Origin: Elmis aenea | Lineage: Eukaryota; Arthropoda; Insecta; Coleoptera; Elmidae | Assembly: GCA_947652605.1 (NCBI GenBank) | Contig: OX393581.1 | Span: 13,706,640 to 13,770,639, forward strand | Length of the DNA stretch: 64,000 bases | Direction of reading: 5' to 3' | Translations under genes and position numbers: made by a program | Part shown: in pieces, positions 10,726 through 23,171 of the stretch | How positions within the stretch are numbered: the first letter of the stretch is position 1 | Layout: the number at the start of each line of letters is the position of its first letter | Notes under the pieces: generated by a model | Seen by the model: the letters and a program-made list of their open reading frames with translations, nothing else | Database searches by the model: none | What the model was told of the DNA's origin: nothing

Positions 10726-12365
10726 AAGCATTAAACTTGTTGATTTAAATAATTTTTTTCCTTATGTTTTACTTTAATCAAGTGGTTTTGCAATGAGTTA
10801 CATAAACGTCGAATAATTTAAAATTTGATTGTCACTAGCGTTGAAAAAATGTAATTGACGACCTCTAGAATATATTGAAATGAATGATTTTTAGATTTTT
10901 GAAGCATTACTGAAACGGAGTGTATTATTTTTGAGCCAAAACGACTTTTTCCGAGCCAGGTTTAAAGAAAGTCGCGAGTGATCAAAGTTGGAAAATATTG
11001 GGAAGTGTGTAGCTTCACTACAATTTTTGTTCGTTTGTGTTCGTAATGGTTGTGTAAATGTGTTGTCATTGTGGAAAAAAACAATCAATTTTTTTATTAG
11101 CTTATGATTAATATCTCCATGGAATAGTCAGGAAATGTCTGCATAAAAAGTTTGACATGCTACCAGTGTAATTAGTTATCATGTAATAATAATATGAATG
11201 TTCGTTTTGTATTAGTTTCGATAAATATTAAAAGATATCGTCTAGTAATTCCAGATTTTTCATTTCTTCTTTAGTTGTCATGCTTTGATATTTTGATTCG
11301 ACAAGTAAGGTTTCTGTTTCTATTGATGAATTTTGAACCTTTTGCATTTATGATTTGAAAAAACTTAAGACCATAAGCCTATTTTTACCCAAAGATCGAT
11401 TTGTTTTTGTTGATAATCTTCAACCCTTGATGGAAGCTTAATTTTGGAAAATTAGGAAGTAGCTTTTATTTAAATCAAATGAAAGTTGGTGCTGGGAGTT
11501 AAAATAAAGAATTGTATATTAAAAATATTTTTGCAAATTACCTAAATTTTCCATGCGTAGGTACATTTACTTTTTAATTAGTACCCTGAAGTTTTTTCAT
11601 TAGTTAATTTACATATCTAAATTCTTGCCTTAGCTATTCTAACACGTTTTAAATTATATCGGCCCCATTTCCTACGCACCGCCCTCTTGTTTTTCATGAA
11701 CTTTTGAAAAACAATGTATTTAAGTATTATTTTATTGTCTGCGTAAATTTGAACTCTGTCTAGACTAGTTTTTTTATATCTTTTAATGAAAAACCAGGGC
11801 AAGGAACATTAAAAGCACGCTGGACGAAGTTAAATACGTATAATCTTCGCAACTGCGTTGCGAACTTTTTAAATTGGTTATAAGCAGATACGTTTATCTG
11901 CAGTGGAAACCTACAAAACTTTGCATACGATTAATTTTATCCGCAAGTTTAATTTGTTACAAAAACTGTCATGTAACATTTGTCCACGTTTTACCCCGAC
12001 CTAGTTTGCATCACATATTTCAGTTGATATTTTATGTAACTGTTATTTAATGGGCTGTTTAGTTGAGTTTTATGCCCAAGACCAGTTCACTAACAAGATT
12101 AAGTGCTAATTGGCGCAAATAAATCTTAAATTCCACCTGTTTTTTATGACTGATTTTTTTTGGGTAAATTTAACAACTACGGCTAGAAAGGAGGCACCAA
12201 TGTACTTACTTGTACGTGGATGCGCCGTAACATAACTTAATATTGCTTATTGTTTATAGTTAAGTTTAGGTACAGGTCTTAATAATTAATTGTTTCGTAA
12301 TGGTCAATCGCAAGGCAAAAAACCGCAGAGTGAAATGTTATTTCCAAAACAAAACTGCTAAAACA
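10726..12365. other. unannotated intron
   Basis: I see no gene, RNA or recognised repeat. The small ORFs (10891-11088, 11617-11802) have no recognisable features. Confidence 0.4.
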
Positions 12366-13485
12366 GCACTTCAGTAAATCTGCTTTAAAGAATTTAGACC
12401 TACTACAAAACAAATGTCTGAGGATAGCAATTGATGCAATAAGATCCGCACCAATAAACGCCCTGGAAGTGGAATCAGCTTTAATGCCCCTGCATATAAG
12501 AAGACAACTTATTTGCGAAAAATATATTACACAAAAAAAAAACACTCGAAATCCGGTCATAAGTAGACAAAATGCATGCTCTTTTTATTCATGATCTGAC
12601 AGCCAAATACTGGGCCAGAAAAACAGTAACCGTTTTAGCTAAATCCTACTGGCAAATAAAGAACGGGTTAGCGATAGTAGAGAGCAATGACAAACCACCA
12701 TTGTTTTGCTTCCCGTATCACTTAAGCCTAATAGAACCCATAGTTCATATCCCTATCTACGCCAAAAATACTTTGAAATAAAACAACAATTTTTGGGAAT
12801 GGTTTACTGCAGCTGGAGAAAACATCTTATAATCTACACAGAGGGATCAAAAAACAACAATGATAAAACTGGGTGTAGATTCTTTTGTCCCAAATACAAC
12901 TCCATAGGTAAATATAAACTACTAGTGCAGTACGTTCAGGCAGAACGAACTACCATTACCAAGACCCTCAAACATAGCCTAAAAGTAAGTGACCCCAGAA
13001 TTCTTAAATCATCGGACTCGTTATCAGTCTTCAAAACACTTCAAAGTCACAAAAAATGGGAATCAGAAAGCTCCCTAATGACCAACACTGAAAGGCTAAA
13101 AATCTGTTAAATTCCTGTGGGTCACGCAGGGATACCAGGAAATGTAAAAGCGGATAATCTTGCTAAAGAAGCCGTCATCTACGGCGAACTGGTGTCGAAA
13201 ATCGGGAAAGACGAATTGTGTTTCAATAATACCTAGTACAAATCTGCCGAATCAGATTCAACCACGGAAAGTTCACAGCACATTCATTTACATAAAAACC
13301 ATTTGCAGAACCACCCGTTCCGCGAATGTGATAACATATCGATTGCGGACATACATCATATTTTTGATGTCTGCAAAAACTACGAAAACCAAAGACAAAC
13401 GCTTAAAAACTTTATGGCAAACACAAGAACATCCTAGGAAAGGATTTTGGCTGCACCCTGTAAGAAAGCCATCGAAAGATAAGCA
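12366..13485 (+). pseudogene. decayed non-LTR element with RNase H domain
   Basis: Several frames together read as the C-terminal half of a non-LTR polyprotein. At about 12395-12560 it shows 'LDLLQNKCLRIAIDAIRSAP' and 'LPLHIRRQL'-like text. At 12830-12890 it shows an RNase H start, 'IYTEGSKNNNDKTG'. At 13000-13060 it shows 'SDSLSVFKTLQS'. At 13118-13185 it shows the RNase H end 'GHAGIPGNVKADNLAKEA'. The last part (13300-13440) includes 'CDNISIADIHHIFDVC'. This domain order fits I-like or related clades with a C-terminal RNase H. At least three frame breaks show it is dead. Confidence 0.75.
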
Positions 13486-14964
13486 ATTTCTGAGAATACT
13501 CCTATATCGATCTTTAACTCGGAATCATACGCCATCATTTTCCTATGTTCTCTCTCCCTTGTATGTCAACCCATGTTTTCCGATTGGTCCAGTTTTGTGT
13601 GTTTAAAATAAGCTATGACGGACTCCATGGCAACAAATGTGTTACCCTGTCTTTTCCCTCTCATTTCATTTCAACTTCAAATCAATAATTGTAACACTGA
13701 TATCGCCAAAATGGTTAATTTCCAAGGCCACTCAATCATCATTTAAGAAAAAAACGTTTTGTAAAGTAGAATGTCGTAAGCAAGTCATGTCTGTGTTAAT
13801 AAGTTATTGGAAATCTTTCGCGAAATTTTGTTTTGCATTAATAGGCGATTTTAATGCCCTTTAAAAGCAGGTACAGTCGCTTTGCTACATATTTTTGCAA
13901 TTTAACATGTGGAACGACCTATTGGGCACCCTTAAGCTGCTCTTCCATGTGTTAACTCTAGTTGGCTGTAATTAGGCATTGTCGTGTAATCCCAGAGGTA
14001 GTTACTTAAGTGAAAATACAACGTGGGAGGACGTTTAATAAGGGAATGCAGTGTGAGAGATACATCGTTTCAAGGGTTTTACCATTTAGTCGACGAAGGA
14101 TTCACGCTTTACGGTTTTCAAGCGTTTTTTCTTCAAATGTCTTACCATTCGTCGCGTACCATAGAACTTTATAGTTTTTCGATCAAATACACGCCTTTGT
14201 TTTCTAGCGAAGTTGGCATGTTTTTCCTAAACAATTGAAACTACGCGTTTTAGGTGTAAGACAATAAACTCTCGGTTAAGTGTTGTATTTCTACAGCTCA
14301 TTAATACGAAGAGAAGGCGCATTTTTTATTCTAATTAGGCCTCGCCTACTAAATACAGTGACCCTGCACTTTAAATTTCAACCAGTCATCGTTTTCATTG
14401 ACATTTTTCAGCTGCCGTTCTGTTTTTGAAATCGAATAAAATTATTAAAAGCAATTTATAATGATAAAGTTAGCGGATTGTGTTGGCAAATATCATCGCC
14501 TTTCCAATTTGAACTCGAAATATAAATTTTATTCATTTATCGTAGCGTTGTTTCGATAATGCCGTTAAATAACAGAAATTTATACGACGTTCCTGTTAGC
14601 TCTGAATTGGGTTATTTGAAAAAAATATTAAAAATGTACTTCCATACCGTGTTAATAAAAATATAAAGCTCAATACAGTTTTATTTTTTAACAGATGTGA
14701 TTAAGACTGTTTACCCATAAAGCAATACAAATTTGACTTAAGCTATTAACTCTAAATAAATGTAATTATTGTATCTTTAAAAACGTCATATTCCCAGATT
14801 ATGTACGTCAACTGCCTTTTGTCAAACTACACCAGTTTTGAGATCTTTATCGATAGATTTTTTTATTATGAGCAATTAATCCACCAACGAGAGACGAGAG
14901 TCTTGCAACTGGTATAGCGTTTCTTCAGTAGGCGATTCTTCGTAGACATTATTTATTTTTTATT
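13486..14964. other. unannotated intron
   Basis: No convincing feature. Short ORFs (13637-13864, 14023-14238) are not recognised. Confidence 0.4.
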
Positions 14965-15310
14965 ATTTCCGCGTAGGTGGTCCCATTTCCGGTTCCTGTA
15001 CTGCGACCTATTGGTCCATTGTACTCTTTGGTGATATCCCCTTAAAGAAGTCCTGTGCTTTTGAAAAACTCCAGGATTTTCTTATCTCTTCTTCGTTGGC
15101 TTTTTTCCTCCCCAGAAGTCTACGCCGATAGCGTGAGAATTCTTCACACTGGCATATTACGTGGAGAAGTTTCTTCTTCACCACATCCTCTGCATATATC
15201 GGTCTCTGAGAGCCCTAATATGTAGTGTTTGTTTAGCCCACAGTGTCCTGTGAAGAGTCCTGTGGCTGCTCTGATGTCTAATGTGCTCATCCTGATATAA
15301 GACATAATTT
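14965..15310 (-). mobile_element. non-LTR family N1, copy B
   Basis: Antisense 3' end of the family also seen at 7594-7862 and 26798-27480. On the minus strand it reads 'DIRAATGLFTGHCGLNKHY', then 'LSETDICRGCGEEE', matching the copy C text 'DIRAVTGLVTGHCELNKHF..LGFSETD'. It is frame-broken and 5'-truncated near 15310. Confidence 0.75.
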
Positions 15311-15349
15311 TTTAATTAAAATCGTATCGAGTGGTAAAAAAGGGTCGAT

Positions 15350-16430
15350 TTTTTTTTTGTACGAGTGGTTTACCATACAGCTGGCTGCCGTCTATCGCAT
15401 CCTAAACGCCATTTCTTCCTATTCTTCCAATCATTCTGTTGTTCCTTTTGTTAATCGCTATTTTTACCCCATCTATCAATCTCCTTTCGGTATTATATCG
15501 GTCAGGCTCTACTGCATTTACTCTTTTCCGTTGGTTGTAAAGACTGACTCCAGAAGTTAATTCCCATTGCTCTTTCTCTCTCTTCTAAACATTTAGACAT
15601 AGTTCACACCTCAGTTCCGTATATAGCTTTGTACAAAAGATTGAAATACTCGTATGTGGCTTGGTTTTTAAGAAGATACTTTTTTTTACTCTATATTACT
15701 GAATTGAATTGCGAAGTTATTGATCTGCCTTTTCCTTATTTATGGATGATGTCTTTGGTATCCATTATACATTAAGGTTATCCCTAGATATTTGTTATCA
15801 TCGGCAATTTATATCCTTCTTTTTGAGGTCATTATTTATGTCCAATTACCATATATTTCGTTTTTTCCAGGGGTTTGGAACAGTCCAATTTTTTAATTGC
15901 TCCGCTCCGGCATCAAAATGCTTGCTCCAGCTCAGCTTCATACTCCAAATATTGTTAACATTAAAAAAAAAAGGTTTTTGATTAAAAAAATTGTTTTTAA
16001 AAACAAAGTTTTAATTTTGTCGGATATGTAGAAGTTGGCCAAAATTAACAAAATTGGACCTTAACAAACAAATGAAGTTAAATAAATGTTTGAAAAAACA
16101 AATTATTGATCTTCAAACGTCGAAAAAAAAGAAAAATGTATCTTTTTTTAATTGTACGTAATAAACTGGAGCAGTGGAGCAATCAAAATTATTTGCTCCG
16201 GACTCCGCTCCTGCTTCGGGAAAAATACCATTGCTCCACTGCTCCGTGCTCCGCTTTAAACCCTTGGTTTTTTCAACATTGATATCCAAATCATGCTTGT
16301 CAAACTCTAATTTCTTTCATAATATATTTAGCATTCTGTTCGTCTTCTACTAAAATCATTTGATCTTCGTCGAAGAGAAGTGAGTATATGTGTTCGCCAA
16401 CTGTAATTCCCATAGCGTTTTTTTCTTTCT
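15350..16430 (-). pseudogene. antisense RTE-type reverse transcriptase relic, split by a hAT MITE
   Basis: On the minus strand from about 16430 the text reads 'MGITVGEHIYSLLFDEDQMILVEDEQNAKYIM', the RT catalytic block with F-x-x-D. It continues 'LEFDKHDLDINVEKTK' up to 16275, resumes at 15867 with 'KYMVIGHK', then 'LLYKAIYGTEV' and decayed C-terminal text to about 15350. The break at 15868-16266 is exactly a hAT-type MITE with an 8-bp target duplication. Stops throughout show it is dead. Confidence 0.75.
15868..16266 (+). mobile_element. hAT-type MITE family G (GCTCC-rich), copy a
   Basis: It begins CAGGGGTTTGGA and ends in a degenerate complement (AAACCCTTG). The 8-bp duplication GTTTTTTC lies at 15860-15867 and 16267-16274. 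Clusters of GCTCC/GGAGC pentamers occupy both subterminal zones, with an AT-rich non-coding centre. The 8-bp duplication and CAG…CTG-type ends indicate the hAT superfamily. Confidence 0.9.
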
Positions 16431-17308
16431 TAAGTTAAGATCCGTATTTAAATATATGTTAATCAATGTTTAATATGAAGTTCATCATGAGGTAAACTTT
16501 GAATACCTATATAAATGCATCCCGGTAATCCACGGAATACGCGGCCAGTTATGAACGCCGACTACGTGCATCGCCTGACCTTGGGCTAAGTAGAGTGTAT
16601 TAATTGGTGTAATATACATCACAGCTTCTGGTGTTAGCGTAGGTTAACATTCCATAAACACACGCGCGCATTTCCCAAGCATGTGTTAACACCTCGACTT
16701 TAAAACTTTTCAAACTCGGCGAAGAACTCGAGTAAAACGTGTCCCGATACTCTATTCGACGTTTTCCCTTAATTTAGATGGGTTTTTTGTTCTCGAGTGG
16801 CGTGACTCAGCCCATTGATTGCGTCACGTGACCCTTACGTACATCGCCTCGGGAGTTTAAAAATTAAGTGCGTACGCCGTTAAGTTGAAGTGCGTTCACC
16901 CCGTCCCCATGAAATTAGTACGAAATTAATTTTTATGAGTTTTTAAATCACGTCGTCCTGATAACGCTTAAAATTCATTTAAAATTATGAATAATAATTA
17001 GAGACGAGAAATATTGCTGGGCTGCGCATTGGGTGTAACGTTTAATATCGAAAGGTGTCTGTTTTTCTTTTAGCAATTATTACTATACCTTGTAAATGTT
17101 ATGTTTGTACACACGGTCATATATTGTGGTAAATGTAGTTAATTATATAAAAGAGGGATCAAAAAAAGGTTGTTTGTTTCGGAGTTGCATCATCTAATTC
17201 TTTGTTTGTTTGTTTTTTAAAATAAAGTATTAAATACATTTTAGTTGTCCCCGGTTTGGTAGGTAAATGGTTAAAAATCTTCTTTTAATCTTGATAAAAT
17301 TAGACAAG
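16431..17308. other. unannotated intron with a moderately CpG-rich part
   Basis: No repeat or gene is recognised. About 16530-16900 is less AT-rich than its surroundings and contains CACGTGAC and several CG-containing hexamers. It could be an intronic regulatory element. No direct evidence of function. Confidence 0.3.
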
Positions 17309-18600
17309 TTATAGTTGAAATCCTTCCATTACGGTGTAGATGGGTGAAGCCGAAAGAAAATTCTCCACCCTTATCTGTTCCTCGCTAGCGTTTTCGCTTG
17401 TCTTCATGTTAGTTTTCTTCTTCTTAGGTATCTTGGCTATCTCCGCATTGCAGGTTCTTCTGGGCCTCCCTCTTTTCCTTCCTTTGTCAACGCCACCTTT
17501 CCATATTTTTAACCATTTTTCTTTCATTCATTCTTGTGAAATGGCCCATCCACCTTCGCTAGCTCTTTTCCATTTTGCTCCCCATAGAAACTTAGAACAA
17601 ACCTCGTATAATGTTATTGTTAATTTTGCTCCTTCTAGTTACATCTACAGGCGCTCTGAAATATTTGATTTCACTTGCTTGTAACCCCCTTTTAGTTCTC
17701 TCATCTAGCACCCAAGTTTCACAATTTAGTATAGGAGCAAATACGTTACATACTCTGGCTTTTGTATCCCTACAAATTTATTTTTTTCTTGTGAGTTCTA
17801 TTTAGAGCAGGCCCGTTCAACCTGCGGCCCGACATTTTTATGCAGCCCGTGGCCTGACATTTTTATGCGGCCCGCGGCCCAGTAATTGTATATTACAAGC
17901 ATTGTTGTTCTTAAAGAGTACCTATAAGATTTAGTGTAATTACATGTCAAAAAGTGCTAAAAAAAATATGAGAAATAAACAGGGGGTTTAAGAAGAGAAG
18001 GAATAATGGAAATGAAAGAGAACTTGGCGGAACAACAAAACTTATTCACAAATGCGTATAAACAACAAGACCCCACAACAACAGCAAGTTGTGCAATTTT
18101 TAGTATTTTAGCTAAACATCTGAAACCGTTCTCTGGTTGTAGTTTAACACAAGAATGTATTAAAATTGCTGTAAACTTTATTTGCCTTGAAAAATAGTAT
18201 AATATAGGTACAACAAGAGATGAAAAAGCTAATTTTCTGCTTTTATTATTCGATTGATTTCGGGTTCTATGTTGTTATGTGCGTTAATTTTTGAACCAAC
18301 GTATTTAAAATTGTCAATATTCTGTACTGGCCTGTTATTAAAACGTATATCTATTTTATGTTCCATTTAACTCATAACCTTAACTTCTGTTTTGTTTGTA
18401 TTTATTAGCATACCATACCATACTCCCTTATTAAACTAAATATTAGATCTGCAGCACATCTTCCTGGCCTAAAGCCCATCTGGTTGTCTTCAAGGGCTGG
18501 TTCTGTTACTAGCCCCAGTTTCTTCTCAAGTATTATTTCATAATTGTCTATTTTTTCGTTATATTTATACAGCAATTGGGATATACATTTCATTATTGTT
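17309..18600 (-). pseudogene. antisense RTE-type relic, split by a hAT fragment
   Basis: On the minus strand 18593-18405 reads 'LGLVTEPALEDNQMGFRPGRCAADLIFS' (RT palm start). 18400-18245 reads 'NKTEVKVMS', then 'NIDNFKYVGSKINAHNN' (RT thumb). After the hAT insertion, 17800-17310 reads 'CETWVLDERTKRGLQASEIKYFRAPV', then 'MGHFTRMNERKM' and 'GRPRRTCNAEI', the RTE C-terminal end. Internal RT parts are deleted and frames are broken. Confidence 0.75.
17812..18200 (+). mobile_element. hAT transposon 5' fragment
   Basis: The start carries the 'cccgttcaacctgcggcccg' motif and repeated GCGGCCC runs that are common at ends of one hAT group. From about 18003 it encodes 'ELAEQQNLFTNAYKQQ', then 'AIFSILAKHLKPFSGCSLTQECI' and 'AVNFICLEK'. 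This resembles the N-terminal region of hAT transposases of the GTF2IRD2/ZBED-like group. It is truncated at the right and was inserted into the RTE relic. Confidence 0.7.
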
Positions 18601-18668
18601 TTGTTAAGAATTTAAAAAATTATCATTGAACCGGAACCGTACCGTTTCCTCTGAACCGGTAATTGAAT

Positions 18669-18698
18669 CTTTGAACTAATGTTTTTTTTTTGTTTCAG
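18669..18698 (+). promoter_or_regulatory. recursive-splice (ratchet) acceptor 1
   Basis: A branch-point-like CTAAT (18676-18680) is followed by an almost uninterrupted T tract and TTTCAG ending at 18698. GTAAGC follows directly, so 3' and 5' splice sites are fused with no exon between. This matches the insect ratchet-point form (Y)nNCAG|GTAAG. It lies 12.6 kb after the exon 1 donor on the same strand. Confidence 0.65.
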
Positions 18699-18747
18699 GT
18701 AAGCAGATCAAAGTGTTACTAAGAGTTTGTCAAATCTTGTTAATCAG
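18699..18747 (+). other. candidate RS mini-exon 1 (49 nt)
   Basis: It starts at the fused GTAAG of ratchet 1 and ends before GTTAGT (18748), a possible second donor. Read in the phase left by exon 1 it encodes GKQIKVLLRVCQILLI with no stop. At 49 nt it would shift the frame if retained. The frame stays open past the donor to a TAG at 18845. The family of RS-exons is known from animal recursive splicing; inclusion in mRNA here is unproven. Confidence 0.45.
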
Positions 18748-20580
18748 GTTAGTCTTTAAAATAATAGTTATTGGCGATGACAATCTTGACAACATCATCA
18801 AACCGGTTAGTTCAAAATGCGGCAACTACTCTTTTATCTTAATTTAGACGATTTGTACAATTGGTCACCGATGATGATCTTTACTAGCGTTTTATTTCCT
18901 TTTCGCATGGGTAATAAAAGTATTCTAATAAACTGAAAACATATAAAGTTTGATATGGAATACTTAAATGGTATATCTTGATCAGTTTAAACATGAGCTG
19001 AAGCATTTCTTGAAGTTAAGTTTCTGTCTATCGGTGGGTGTATATTTGCTGAAAGATCATTACATTTTAAATTTTGTTGTTTAAATTAGGTGTTTATTGC
19101 TAGGCTACATTTGTAAACGTGCGAAAGTTAAAAACCGAAATGGTAAATAGTTCTTTATCCTTCCTTCTTTGTATTGATTTTTAAAAACTTCTATACGAAT
19201 ACATAACAATAATTTAAAATTCATACATGCAGATTTGAAAGTCAACTCAATATAACATTCGAAAATATAAATGCCAGAACATATTGCAATCAGTACCGTA
19301 CAGGGTGGTCCAAATTTCATGGAATTACATGTGTATCTCGCTTAATATTCAAGATAAAGAAACGGTTAAATTACCAAAAATGTGCAGTTTTTTTGAGACA
19401 AACTCAAAACCGTTTTCAAAAATATTTTATCAATTCCGGTTTTTGAGTTATTTAAAAAAAAAGTTGTTTTTTTGTCATATTAATAATATACTTTAGATTA
19501 ATAGATGATTGTTTTCAAAAACTAGTAATCGTCGGTTACTTTAAGTTAAGGTTCGCTTCTAATTTTTGTTCCCCTGTTATTTTTAACCGCCCACCATATT
19601 CCACCAAAAACTAACTGAATTATGACTCACGTTGAGTATTTATAGTAATTTAAAACCCTCCTGTTGAAGATTTTCGTCGAAAGCTAATTTTAGTTTACGA
19701 TCAGTTTATTACGTCATGTCGCGTAACGAGGAAGAAAATTAAAAATACGTTCTCTAGATGTAAGTAAAATCCCGTTTTTATAAGCTACTGGCTAGTGTTA
19801 CGAAACAATGATTTAAACGTATACTTAAACGATTTTTTGTATCATTATGTAAAAACACTCCTTTTAATTCTTGTCGGTTACATACGAAGATAAATATATG
19901 TATCTATACGTATCAATCATGTTTAATCCAATAAATTAATATAATAATTATAAATTACTATAATTATGTTCGATATACTTTCTCAATGTAATCGCGGGGT
20001 TCTGTATCGACCAGTTTTTTGTTTGAATATGTAGCTGGTACTTCCTTAAATATTTACTGAATTTTTCTTGCGGGAGATTGTAAATATTTACTTTTTTTGG
20101 TTTCGTTTGAGACTTAAAATAATACTTCAACTTGGTAAGTGAGTTAATTTTTGACTTACAAATTCCTTGAAACATAACGAAGTATCTCATTTACGCATTT
20201 ATTGCCTTAGCTATTTGTAATATCTCCATCATTAGTTTAAATTATGGATGGAACTTTATCTATTGGTTTTTCATTAGTGCATTTAAAATTATTATTAGTT
20301 TAAAAAGTGTGATTAAACAGTGTTGTCGGTTATATTAGTTATTCATTGTGTTACGTATTCAGTACTTTTACTACAGTAAAATCTCTATTAAACAGACCTC
20401 AGTTTAACGAATTTTGATTTGACAGACGGAATTCTAAAGGTTTTATATTGTTATATTCCCAAATTATATGGGTAATTTCACGGCCACCATGTATGTATTA
20501 TAACGACAAAGACGGCTGTTCTGTTTTATTGTGAACAAAGGGTGGGTGATTTGTTTTAATGTGTTTTTTAATACTTGATA
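18748..20580. other. unannotated intron with a fragment of an ACAGGGTGG repeat
   Basis: At about 19297-19440 there is one end of an 'ACAGGGTGGTCC' repeat of the type common in insect introns. Its mate was not found. The rest shows no gene or known repeat. Confidence 0.4.
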
Positions 20581-20890
20581 TACAGGGTGTCCCAGCCAAG
20601 ACGAATTATTCGATAGCTCTGTTATTAGTAATAATATTAAAAAAAAGTTAAATATAAAAGTTGTTTGTAATCATTTACTACATAACCTAAAATTATTTTC
20701 AACTATACAGTGTTTTGTTTTTGCGCTCTGTTACCAAACATAGTTTTTTTATATGGAACACCCTGTATATTTTGTAATTTTTGGATGTAAAATTAAATTC
20801 TTTCAAAAATATTATAGGTTATTTATGTCTAAAATGAACCGTTTAGGCATTAACAATATAGTGACCAAAAACTACATGTAAAGTTTAAAC
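20581..20890. repeat. ACAGGGTGT repeat family R1, copy 1
   Basis: It begins TACAGGGTGTCC and has the complement ACACCCTGTATAT at 20756-20770. Homology to 37271-37560 continues beyond that complement ('tttttggat...', 'aaccgttt...'), so the unit is larger than the short hairpin. Non-coding. Confidence 0.65.
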
Positions 20891-21240
20891 TTTTATCTGT
20901 AAGACGTTTATATCCACAATTGGTTTTTAAGTCCTACCCAAGTCGTTGCTTTTACTGTTCAAAGACATTTTAACTGACTGTTGTGCAAAGCGAACCTCTT
21001 TGTAGTTCTATGTTTCCAATTAGTCTGCAGTTTTGTAGTAGGTATCCTATAGCGGAAATGTTTTTGTAGCGTGAATGATTTGTCGGTTTAAACGGCCCAG
21101 TGTTTCATTCAGTTGTTCAAATCCAGCATAGAAACTCCGTGTCGATTTTAGGTTCTAGAAAAGTCTCATAAGTTAAAGAAAATGAAAATCCTATTTTTTT
21201 AAAAACTTTTTAAGTTAATTTTAAACTTGCATAAATAATG
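20891..21240. other. unannotated intron
   Basis: No recognised feature. Confidence 0.4.
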
Positions 21241-21990
21241 TACCTACATATACCGTAAAACTGACCAGGGAAGGTCACGATACGTTGTCGCTAAAATTTG
21301 ATTAAGGCTGTGTTTATTCCATCAAGAACATCAAAACTAAATGCTTTCCAGAGTTATACGTGCCACTGGCCATTTTCTTTGGAAAAATAGGGGAAAAACT
21401 GAAAATTTGAACAATAAAGGTAATTTTTGCGATCGCGTTGGCCATGAAACCGTCAAAGACAAAATCAAAATTTTTTGATTTACCAATGCGCGCATCCTTT
21501 GCAAGTAAAATGGTGCAAAGTTTTTGAAAAAATCTTTAACGGTTCCGGAGTAAAACGCGAAAAACGAGACCTTTGTAAAAACGGTGTTCCCTATGTTAAT
21601 AGCCTATGCAAGTCGCATAGATATAGTAATACACGACAACTTGTCAACTCATAGCGCTTATGCAGGGGTTTCGTTTTTGACGTTTTTCTCCGGAACCGTT
21701 TGAGATTTTTTCAAAAACTTTGCACCATTTTACTTGCAAAGGATGCGCGCATTGGTAACTGGAAAAATTTAGATTTTGTCTCTGACGGTTTCATGGCCAA
21801 CGAGATCGCAAAAATTACATTTTTATACCAATTTTTCAGTTTTTCCCCTATTTTTCCGAAGGAAATGGCCAGTCGCACGTATAACTTTGGAAAACATTTA
21901 GTTTTGATGTCCTTGTTGCAATAAACACAGCCATAATCAAATTCTAGCGACAACGTATCGTGACCCTCCCTTGTGAGTAGAATGTTACAC
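21241..21990. repeat. foldback element family F1, copy 1
   Basis: Two inverted arms of about 330 bp (roughly 21258-21600 and 21640-21985) pair over most of their length. They share complementary blocks around 'cgatacgttgtcgct', 'ggccattttc', 'gcgcgcatcctttgcaag' and 'cggttccgga'. The centre carries a short inverted pair, 'gcctatgcaagtcgcatag' and 'catagcgcttatgcagggg'. A second copy, interrupted, lies at 39825-40745. The ORFs at 21700-21924 and 21711-22028 are arm read-through. Confidence 0.8.
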
Positions 21991-22373
21991 GTTTCGGAGT
22001 TTTTTTTGTTTTGTTTTTGTTGTGTCACAAAGAGTAATTATTTTAAAGTAATGAAATTAATACAGAATGATAGATGTTTATCTCATCTTTTAATTCCTGC
22101 TTTAAATAACTTATATATTTAAAAGGGAAGGGGTGGTAGAATTTTTTTCTATACATTCTCGTCCTATTAGGTGGGATGAGAATGTGACGGTAGATTTAAT
22201 TCGTTATTCTGGCTATGAAACTGCTCCTGTAATATTTTCGCCCCACCTACTGTTGAGTTCAGCACGTTAGAATTGCTATCTTATCAGAAATTTGGTCTAG
22301 AAGCTCAGTTTTTTAATCATTATTAGGAATTTTAATAACAGAACAAGCTCGGTTTTATAAACATTTTATTTAA

Positions 22374-23171
22374 ATGCACCCGATCTATAGTGGAGTCCCG
22401 CAAGGCAGCATCTTGGGGCCAACCTTGTATCAACTGTACACCGCGGACTTGCCTTTGTCGCCAAATACTAAAACTGCAACCTTTGCAGACGATACGGCCG
22501 TAATGGCGTCAGATAAAGATGCAAAAATAGTAACAAAGCACCTACAGCGGCATCTGGATAAGATTCAACATTGGTGTAGACGATGGAGAATCAGACTGAA
22601 TGAGCAAAAGTCCGTACAAATTACATTCACCCTAAAAAGAGACAGCTGCCAACCAGTCAATATGAATGGTAAGGAACTACCACAGGCAGAATCAGTTAAG
22701 TACCTGGGAATGCACCTCGACCGACGCATGAACTGGAGGACACATATATGGCAGAAAAGGAAGCAGCTAGGAATAAAACTAAGCAAAATGTACTGGTTAC
22801 TAGGAAGAAATTCAAAACTTTCATTAGAAAATAAATTGCTCATCTACAAGTGCGTGCTTAAACCGGTCTGGACATACGGCCTGCAGTTGTGGGGTACAGC
22901 CGCTAACTCTAACATCGATATCCTAGAAAGGTTTCAGGCCAAAGTGTTGCGAATGCTAGTGGCCGCCCCATGGTTTGTTACGAACGAAATAATAAGACAG
23001 GACTTACAAATAGTGCCAGTAAAAGAAGAAATCAAAAAGTACTGCAAAAGATACATGGACAGGCTAAGTCAGCATCCCAACCACCTGGCCGCGAACCTGA
23101 TCAATAAAGGGACAGACAAGCGAAGACTAAAGCGCTGGAGAACAGCAGACTTAATAGAACGTTATGAGTAG
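22374..23171 (+). pseudogene. jockey-type reverse transcriptase, 5'-truncated, open frame
   Basis: The 265-codon open frame covers the RT palm to the polyprotein end. YSGVPQGSILGPTLY is at residues 4-18 and the catalytic FADDTAV near 38-44. KYLGMHLDRRMNW lies near 110-122 and the thumb region LLIYKCVLKPVWTYGLQLWG near 155-174. The C-terminal block APWFVTNEII...HPNHLAANLI follows. The N-terminal fingers, the endonuclease and ORF1 are absent, so it cannot move itself. The encoded stretch is uninterrupted, making this the youngest jockey copy in the window. Two older relatives lie at 7440-8130 and 9755-10725. It is in the sense orientation of the presumed host intron. Confidence 0.9.

Noticed and set aside
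17240..17275. TAG|GTAAAT as a ratchet point
   Set aside because: Pyrimidine tract is interrupted by Gs and the donor half is weak.
17340..17684. hydrophobic + ORF resembling a membrane protein
   Set aside because: It is the complement of the RTE C-terminal relic on the minus strand.
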